64,000 nucleotides of DNA from Bog-756 sp963778165 (GTDB lineage: Bacteria; Actinomycetota; Acidimicrobiia; Acidimicrobiales; RAAP-2). The position numbers and the translations under genes were made by a program. Position 1 is the stretch's first letter; every line of letters begins with the position of its first letter. This document shows, in pieces, positions 58,383-64,000 of this stretch. Location: positions 827,717 through 891,716 of the forward strand of contig CAVZTE010000005.1 of assembly GCA_963778165.1 (NCBI GenBank), read 5' to 3'. The notes beneath the pieces were generated by a model that was not told where the DNA came from, did no database searches, and saw only the letters and a program-made list of their open reading frames with translations.

Positions 58383-58745
58383 TCAGGTCGCCGGGGTGCC
58401 CACTTCGTGGAGCTCGACCGGGTTGCCGGCCGGGTCGTTGATGAAGGTCTGGCGGTTGGGCCCGGTGCCCACGGGGTCGGCGACGTCGATCCCTTTGGAC
58501 CGCAACTCCTTCACCACGGCATCGAGGTCGGCCACCCGGATGGCGAAGTGCTGGCCCAGATTGCGCGGGACGGGCGCCTCGACCAGGTGCACCTGCTGAT
58601 CGCCGAGGTCGATCCAGGCTCCCGGCACACCGAAGTCGGGCCGGTCCCGGCGCAGGGTGCCGCCGAGGGTGTCGGTGTAGAAGGCCACCCCGACATCGAC
58701 GTCGGCCACATTGATGGCCACGTGGTGGATGGCGAGGGGCTCCAT
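58383..58745 (-). CDS. VOC (glyoxalase/bleomycin-resistance-type) family protein
   Basis: The 120-residue product is one vicinal-oxygen-chelate domain pair: IHHVAINVADVDVGVAFYTD (His metal ligand), GAWIDLGDQQVHLVEAPV, HFAIRVADLDAVVKELRSKG, TFINDPAGNPVELHEVG (second metal ligand Glu). A single-domain VOC dimer binds a metal ion; the substrate is unknown. ATG 58745 fits the domain; the frame is open upstream but not conserved. It converges with bsaP. Confidence 0.85.
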   Translation of the reverse strand: MEPLAIHHVAINVADVDVGVAFYTDTLGGTLRRDRPDFGVPGAWIDLGDQQVHLVEAPVPRNLGQHFAIRVADLDAVVKELRSKGIDVADPVGTGPNRQTFINDPAGNPVELHEVGTPAT

Positions 58746-58899
58746 GTGGCGAATTGTGACCGGTCCGGGGTTCCGGCGCAACGGAGGGCTGATAGTGACC
58801 CGCCAGTCACCCGGCAGTGACCCGGTCGAAGGGACCAGAGCCGGCTCGATGGCCACCTGATCCTGGTCACGGTTCCGCCGCTGTGATCGACTACTCCCC

Positions 58900-59214
58900 A
58901 TGGCCACGTACCAGGACCCGAAGATCGAGTGCACCGACCGCGAGATCATCATCCACGGCTACTACTTCCCTTGGGGTAGCAAGCGGATCCCCTACTCCTC
59001 GGTCCGCTCGCTCGAGCGCTTCGACATGACCGCCCTGAGAGGCAAGGGGCGGATCTGGGGGTCCGGCGACTTCCGACACTGGGCCAACCTCGACGGCGGC
59101 CGCCCCAAGAAGTCGGTGGGGTTCTACATCGATGTCGGTGCCCGGATGATTCCCTTCGTGACCCCCGACGACCCCGACGCCTTCGAAGCGGCGGTGCGGG
59201 AGCACGCCCACTGA
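58900..59214 (+). CDS. PH-like small protein
   Basis: The 104-residue product is a beta-sheet fold (IECTDREIIIHGYYFPWGSK, RIPYSSVRSLERFDMT, VGFYIDVGARMIPFVTPDDP) followed by a C-terminal helix FEAAVREHAH. This is the layout of small bacterial PH-domain proteins. No membrane helix. Function unknown. Confidence 0.65.
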   Translation: MATYQDPKIECTDREIIIHGYYFPWGSKRIPYSSVRSLERFDMTALRGKGRIWGSGDFRHWANLDGGRPKKSVGFYIDVGARMIPFVTPDDPDAFEAAVREHAH

Positions 59215-59303
59215 GGGATCGGCCGGTCTCGGCCACCACGGCTGCGGGTCAGGCATGAGAGTACGGCCCGGCGACCGTGGCGGGGGCGGGGGGGCGGCGA
59301 CCG

Positions 59304-60386
59304 CTACAGACCGGCCACCGGTTGGATGGCCACCTCCAGCGGAGCGTGGTCCATGCGATCCAACACGTGCCGGGCGAACAGGTCGCACTCGGCCAGGTGG
59401 GGATAGCCCGACAAGATGAACGACTCCACCCCGGCTTCGGTGAGCTCCCCCAGGGTCGCCCGGACCTGGTCGGGATCGCCCACTATGGCCGCTCCGGCGC
59501 CGCTCCGGGCCCGTCCCACCCCGGTCCACAGGTGCCGGCCCACGTAGCCGTCGTCATCGGCCTCGGACCGCAACTCGGCCTGGCGGGCCACCCCGACCGA
59601 CGCACTGTCCAACGAGCGGGATCGGATCTCCCGGCCCACCTCGGGGTCGAGCTTGGACAGCAGACGCCGGGCGGCGCTGCGGGCCTCGGCCTCGGTCTCC
59701 CGCACGATGACGTGCGAGCGCCACCCGAAGCGCAGGTCCCGTCCCCACCGCTCCGCCCGGGACCGCATGTCCCCGATCACGGCGGCCACAGCCGGTGGGG
59801 TGTCCGGCCACATCAGGTACACGTCCGCCCCGGCGGCGGCGCACTCCTTGGCCTCCTCGGACAGGCCTCCGAAGTAGAACGGCGGGCAGGAGCCTGACGT
59901 CGCCACCCGGGGTGGGTCGATGTCCAGGTTGACGAACTCAGCCGACATCTCCAGGTGCTGGCCGGTCAGGAGGGCCCGCAGAGCGGCCATCGCCTCGAGG
60001 GTACGGCGGTACCGCGCTGGGCCGGGCAGCGTCTCTCCGGGCACGTCGCTGGAGATCACATTGAGGGTCAGCCGGCCGCCGGAGATCTGGTCGATGGTGG
60101 CCAGCTGCCGGGCCAGCTGGGGTAGGACCATTTCGCCCATGCGCACCGCCAGGAGCAGATGGATCTGCCGGGTCTGGGTGGCTACGGCGGCGGCAAAGGC
60201 CACGCTGTCGATGCCCAGGGCGTAGCCCGACGGCAGCAGAATGCTGTCGTACCCATAGGAGTCGGCGGCCACGGCAATGGCCCGACAGTGGTCCCAGCTG
60301 CTGGCCAGGGCGGGATCGGGATCCCCCAGGAACTCGTAGTCATCGTCGCAGAGGGCACTGAACCAGGCGACCTCGGGCACGACCAC
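59304..60386 (-). CDS. SsuD-like LLM flavin-dependent oxidoreductase
   Basis: The 360-residue product has VPEVAWFSALCDDDYEFLGD, GYDSILLPSGYALGIDSVAF, QIHLLLAVRMGEMVLPQLAR, GGRLTLNVISSDVPGETLPG and YFGGLSEEAKECAAAGADVY, matching the alkanesulfonate-monooxygenase-type LLM group. It ends LEVAIQPVAGL. It is probably FMNH2-dependent, oxygenating a sulfonate-like or other substrate. It stands alone and is unbroken, unlike the related gene at 38302. Confidence 0.85.
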   Translation of the reverse strand: MVVPEVAWFSALCDDDYEFLGDPDPALASSWDHCRAIAVAADSYGYDSILLPSGYALGIDSVAFAAAVATQTRQIHLLLAVRMGEMVLPQLARQLATIDQISGGRLTLNVISSDVPGETLPGPARYRRTLEAMAALRALLTGQHLEMSAEFVNLDIDPPRVATSGSCPPFYFGGLSEEAKECAAAGADVYLMWPDTPPAVAAVIGDMRSRAERWGRDLRFGWRSHVIVRETEAEARSAARRLLSKLDPEVGREIRSRSLDSASVGVARQAELRSEADDDGYVGRHLWTGVGRARSGAGAAIVGDPDQVRATLGELTEAGVESFILSGYPHLAECDLFARHVLDRMDHAPLEVAIQPVAGL

Positions 60387-60467
60387 CCAACCACCTTAGG
60401 GAAGTTGTCCGCCGCCACGCCGCGTCAGGCCGCACTTCCGGGGGCTCCGGCCGTTCTGCTGGTGCCG

Positions 60468-60749
60468 TCAGCCAGCCGGGACCTTCCACCCCCGGGCCTC
60501 GGCGATCTCCTTGCACGTGGGGCAGAGCGGGTAGCGCTTGGGATTGCGACCCGGCACCCAGATCTTCCCGCACAGAGCCTTCACCGCGGTCCCGTTCACC
60601 ATGCCCTCCACCACCGTGGGTCCGGCTGCGACGTAGTCGCCCTTCTCCGGTTTGAACCCCTCCAGCACGATGTGGGACATCCGCTCGTGATCGCCGTCCA
60701 GCTCCGGGTCGACCTGGGTAGGGGCCAGGGTGATGCCGGTGTCGGTCAT
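60468..60749 (-). CDS. DUF3039 family protein
   Basis: The 93-residue product has HIVLEGFKPEKGDYVAAGPT and KALCGKIWVPGRNPKRYPLC-PTC, with a CxxC that may bind zinc. DUF3039 is a conserved actinobacterial protein of unknown function. ATG 60749 is supported by the domain boundary; an earlier start would add 11 non-conserved residues. Confidence 0.85.
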   Translation of the reverse strand: MTDTGITLAPTQVDPELDGDHERMSHIVLEGFKPEKGDYVAAGPTVVEGMVNGTAVKALCGKIWVPGRNPKRYPLCPTCKEIAEARGWKVPAG

Positions 60750-60898
60750 GCCAACAGGATCGCGCATCCGGTGGCCGTGCACACGCCCCCTGGACCGGCC
60801 GACCGGTCCGCCGGCTGGACTCCCAGGCCGGTCCGTAGATCCCGTTCAGGACCGGGCCCGGTCGGGTCCCCCCGGGCTCACCCCCTACGCTTTCAGCC

Positions 60899-61504
60899 AT
60901 GTCCCGCCCCACCTTGATCCTCGCCTCGGGCTCGCCGGCCCGGTTGCGGCTGCTGCAGGATGCCGGCTTCGATCCTCAGGTGGTGGTCAGCGGGGTGGAC
61001 GAGGAGGCCTTCCGCGCCGACGACACAGCCTCCCTGGTCACCGTGCTGGCGGAGCGCAAGGCTGAGGCCGTGGCCGGACGCTCGGGGGACGCCGTGGTGG
61101 TGGGGTGCGACTCGCTGCTCGACTTCGAAGGCCGGCACCTGGGCAAGCCGTCCTCGGCTGCGGAGGCCCGGGGGTGGCTGCAGGCCCTTCGGGGTCGGGA
61201 TGCCACCTTGTTCACCGGGCACTGCGTCATCGACGGGGCCAGCGGTCGACGGGCCACCGGGGTGGCGGGCACCACGGTGCGGTTCGGGGTGACCACCGAA
61301 GCCGAACTGGAGGCGTACCTCGCCACCGGCGAGGCCATGGAGGTGGCCGGGGCCTTCACCCTCGATGGCCGTTCAGCACCCTTCATCGACGGGGTTGACG
61401 GTGACCCCGGCAACGTCATCGGCCTCTCCCTGCCTCTGTTCCGGTCCCTGCTGACCCGGTTGGGCATCGCCATCACCGACCTGTGGGCCACGGCCGAACG
61501 GTGA
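60899..61504 (+). CDS. Maf-like nucleoside triphosphate pyrophosphatase
   Basis: The 201-residue product has LILASGSPARLRLLQDAGFD, VSGVDEEAF, ERKAEAVAGR, VVVGCDSLLDFEGRHLGKPS and FTLDGRSAPFIDGVDGDPGN. Maf enzymes cleave non-canonical or pyrimidine NTPs to NMP and pyrophosphate. Its stop overlaps the dus start (GTGA). Confidence 0.92.
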   Translation: MSRPTLILASGSPARLRLLQDAGFDPQVVVSGVDEEAFRADDTASLVTVLAERKAEAVAGRSGDAVVVGCDSLLDFEGRHLGKPSSAAEARGWLQALRGRDATLFTGHCVIDGASGRRATGVAGTTVRFGVTTEAELEAYLATGEAMEVAGAFTLDGRSAPFIDGVDGDPGNVIGLSLPLFRSLLTRLGIAITDLWATAER

Positions 61505-62138
61505 TCACCCCGATGCCGGCCCTCAAGCTGGGACCCATCGCCGTGGACCCTCCGGTGGTCCTGGCCCCCATGGCCGGGGTGACCAACGTCCCGTTCCGGA
61601 ACCTGTGCCGCCGCTACGGCGCCGGTCTGTACGTGAGCGAGATGATCACCGCCCGGGCCCTGGTCGAGGGGAACGCCAAGACCCTGGCCATGGCGGCCTT
61701 CGACCCGGACGAGTCGGTGCGCAGCGTGCAGCTGTGCGGGGTCGACCCCGGGGTGATGGGGGCCGCCGTGCGCCGCCTGGTAACCGAGATCGGCGTCGAC
61801 CACATCGACCTGAACTTCGGCTGTCCGGCCGGCAAGGTGACCCGCCAGGGCGGAGGCGCGGCCCTGCCGGTGCACCGGGAGCTGTTCCGGGCCATCGTGT
61901 CGGCTGCGGTGGGGTCGGCCGGCTCGGTCCCGGTGACCGTCAAGATGCGTATCGGGCTCGACGACGACCACATCACCTTCACCGAGTCCGGTCGCATCGC
62001 CGAGGGCGAAGGGGTGGCCGCCGTGACCCTGCACGCCCGGACCGCCGAGCAGTTGTACTCGGGCTCGGCCGACTGGCGCGCCATCGCCGAGCTCAAGGCC
62101 GCCCTGACCTCCATTCCGGTCCTCGGTAACGGAGACCT
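61501..62138 (+). CDS. tRNA-dihydrouridine synthase, truncated at an assembly junction
   Basis: About 210 residues are present. The FMN TIM-barrel runs PVVLAPMAGVTNVPFRNLCR, LYVSEMITARALVEGNAKTL, VQLCGVDPGVMGAAVRRLVT, HIDLNFGCPAGKVTRQGGGA (catalytic Cys in FGCP) and VTVKMRIGLDDDH. The protein stops matching after SIPVLGNGDL, where the C-terminal part (usually another about 120 residues) should follow. The sequence then becomes lower-GC and unrelated. Start GTG 61501 overlaps maf. Confidence 0.9.
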
Positions 62139-62150
62139 GTGTGATGATGA
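62128..62150. other. Junction between two unrelated DNA sources
   Basis: Two truncated genes meet tail to tail: dus on the plus strand ends after GNGDL and a Rieske oxygenase on the minus strand ends after KLAHECIII. The exact base is uncertain within about 10 bp because of a TGATGATGATG run. Confidence 0.7.
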
Positions 62151-62700
62151 TGCACTCATGTGCGAGCTTCGTCTCGCGCAATCGATACTTCTCGAGAATC
62201 GGCCCAACGGCAGCCTTAGAGGGGGAAAAGTCCGGGGCATTGGGGCTAAGCGCGACGTAGTGATGCAGCCGGCCAGCACTTGGACGGCGATAGATTCGGG
62301 CCGTGTCTGGCCCAGCCGCAAGCGACCTCCCATCCGCGCGGCGCCGACCAGGCGGCCTTCGAGGTCATAGCTCCACATGTGATAGGGGCATACGAGCTTG
62401 CTCATTCGCCCGCGGCCATCCGCGCAAATCTGAGATCCTCTATGCCGACAAGTGTTGTGGAAGCCACGAATCGAGCCGTCTGGTCCGCGTACGACCACGA
62501 TGGGATTTGTCCCGACGGTAAGGGCCAGATACGAGCCGACGTCGGTAAGTTCCACCTCGAATCCAATCAGTAGCCACGACCGAGTGAAAATCTGTTCGAC
62601 ATCGAACTCGAAGACATCCTCGTCTCGATACAAAGCGCGAGGCAGGGAGAAGCCGGGACGGCTCTGATCCAGCAGCTGTAAGATTATTTCTGTCGTACAT
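62139..62700 (-). CDS. Rieske non-heme iron oxygenase alpha subunit, N-terminal fragment, frameshifted
   Basis: The fragment has IILQLLDQSRPGFSLPRALY, FDVEQIFTRSWLLIGFEVEL, the Rieske [2Fe-2S] motifs CRH and CPYHMWSY (in HNTCRHRGSQIC and KLVCPYHMWSYDLEGRLVGA) and, in another frame, PDFSPSKAAVGPILEKYRLR and ETKLAHECIII. The catalytic iron domain is missing. It would hydroxylate a ring or amine. ATG 62700 with one extra base after it, and a further indel near 62300, break the frame. Base composition differs from the rest of the window. Confidence 0.7.
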
Positions 62701-62872
62701 GTTAAATGGGTCGGGAACCGAGGCAGGAAATGCCGTTGAATGATCCTAAGCTGCGGAAACCGGGCTCGCAACTATTAGGCCCTATGCGGCGAGCATTGCG
62801 AGGTACGATGCATAGCGCACGGTACGGGATCCGCAAAGGTTTGATACGGTCTTATCACAGGGCCTGAGCAGG

Positions 62873-64000
62873 TCACTGCTCCTGCAGGTAAACCTTTCCC
62901 TCCTTCATCACGAACCGAACATGTTCGAGCTCACGAATGTCAGCGATCGGATCACCGTTCACTGCGATGATATCGGCGGACTTTCCTGGGGTAATCGAAC
63001 CGAAGAGTTCGGAATGACCAATGAGGTCGGCGGCATTCACGGTAGCCGCCTGAATCGCCTGCATCGGGGTCATTCCATACTTGACCATGAATGCAAACTG
63101 CCGGGCGTTGATCCCATGAGGACAAACCCCTGCGTCCGTACCAAATGACATTTTAACCCCCGCGCGATCGGCCTTGGTAAAGTTGCGACGCTGAATTTCC
63201 CCAAGCCCGCATCGTGCGTAAGGAAGTCGGCCGGTGTGGCGGGATCCGACTGAATGCATTCCTCGTCGTAGATGTCCATGTCCAGATACGTGCCGTGTTG
63301 TTTCGCGAGTGCAATTCCCTCATCATCGATAAGGGTCGCATGTTCAACGGACGCGACGCCTGCGCGGATCGCATTCTTGATGCCGTCCGCGTCATGTGCG
63401 TGCGCCTCGACCCGTAGGCCGAAGTTGGCCGCTTCCTTCCACGGCGGCTTTGATCTCCTCCGGGGTGAATTCGATGGACTTCGCATTGCTGCCATGCGTG
63501 AGAACGGCGCCGGTTGTCAGAATCTTGATGTGGTCGGCACCAAGATGCGCGAGTTCGCGCACAACTCGGCGGACCTCCCAAGGACCGTTGGCAATGCCGT
63601 AGCGAAGTCCAAGGGCAGCTGGATATCCTTGGCCAGTCCCGTCATCGCGCCCGCTCCCTCGCTGATCGTCACATACGCGCCCGCGACATACATGCGCGGC
63701 CCGATGAATATTCCACTGGCGATGGCGTCACGCATGGCGACATCGTTGAAGGCGCGATAGACGCCGACGTCGCGCACCGTCGTAAAACCAGCCAACAGGG
63801 TGACACGAGCATTCGGAATGGCGGCATATGCGGTCTCTACTGCAGTAGTGCGTAAAGAAACCAGGGGCTCGGCACCGTGCAGATCGGCTAAGTGAGTGTG
63901 ACAGTCGACGAGCCCGGCAGCACCGTCATCTTCGAAAGATCGATGACGGCGACGCCATCGGGTATTTTAATGTTGGAGCCAACCGCTTGGATTTTGGCGC
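62873..64000 (-). CDS. Amidohydrolase (imidazolonepropionase/prolidase-like), frameshifted and partial
   Basis: The N-terminus lies outside the window. Visible are a DCHTHL metal motif, GFTTVRDVGVYRAFNDVAMR, HGSNAKSIEF, ANFGLRVEAHAHDADGIKNA, SVEHATLIDDEGIALAKQHG, VKMSFGTDAGVCPHGINARQ and the terminal FGSITPGKSADIIAVNGDPI. This is the metal-dependent amidohydrolase superfamily (COG1228), hydrolysing amides or dipeptides. At least four single-base indels are inferred near 63606, 63438, 63212 and 63920. It lies in the lower-GC tail. Confidence 0.75.

Overview
The window reads as a high-GC actinobacterial contig, most likely from an Acidimicrobiia-type organism. The evidence is: roughly 65-70 % GC in sampled lines over most of its length; several luciferase-like (LLM) flavin/F420-type oxidoreductases; a mycothiol-type TIGR03086/maleylpyruvate isomerase-like protein; a BsaP-type zinc-ribbon protein next to bioB; DUF1707, DUF3039 and PAC2 proteins; and two secreted proteins carrying the roughly 50-residue 'GG.Y.LVA.DGGIF.FG.A.FYGSMGG' repeat. 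This taxonomic reading is an inference. The last ~1.9 kb (from about 62,138) is visibly lower in GC and looks like DNA from a different organism joined inside a dus gene.

Layout. 1-10 kb: a FolP2-like dihydropteroate synthase homologue, a CnoX-like thioredoxin, an aminoglycoside-phosphotransferase-like kinase, PAC2 protein, DUF1707 membrane protein, LLM oxidoreductase, leuS, a membrane-anchored protein and a TIGR03086 protein. 10-28 kb: tRNA-Ala(GGC) with a terminator, two small genes, a sensor kinase/response regulator/DUF4097 operon, secreted repeat proteins including a long Cys-rich Ig-repeat protein, a ketopantoate reductase-like enzyme, a YfhO-like membrane protein, a HAD phosphatase, a PhyH oxygenase, a cyclic-nucleotide-binding protein and a GNAT.

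28.2-39.5 kb is the most unusual part. It holds eight metabolic genes in divergent blocks. One leftward block is an aldo/keto reductase, an N-acyl-D-amino-acid deacylase-like amidohydrolase and a free-standing adenylating enzyme. A small ORF and an NAD_binding_9 FAD protein run rightward. A second leftward block is an ATP-grasp ligase, a MetA-type homoserine O-acyltransferase and a MetY-like PLP enzyme. An SsuD-like LLM monooxygenase runs rightward from it. Together they could build, load and ligate a gamma-substituted amino acid, or assimilate organosulfur. The product is unknown. This tract carries a single-base indel roughly every 50-350 bp while the protein motifs stay intact, which looks like uncorrected sequence rather than gene decay. 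The coordinates of its genes are therefore spans across several frames.

39.5-42.5 kb is a tightly overlapping four-gene operon in which three consecutive genes each encode two YbjQ/UPF0145-like domains. It ends at a strong hairpin. 43-53.6 kb holds a ribbon-helix-helix-like regulator, a second PanE-like reductase, metX and metY (overlapping), a GH3 glycosidase with an apparent PA14-like insert, a secreted beta-helix lipoprotein and ahcY. With metX/metY and ahcY this segment covers homocysteine synthesis and S-adenosylhomocysteine recycling. 53.7-62.1 kb: a second secreted repeat protein, an acyl-CoA dehydrogenase, bioB plus a bsaP-like gene, a VOC protein, a PH-like protein, another SsuD-like oxidoreductase, DUF3039, maf and a truncated dus. 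62.1-64 kb: fragments of a Rieske oxygenase and a frameshifted amidohydrolase, both leftward.
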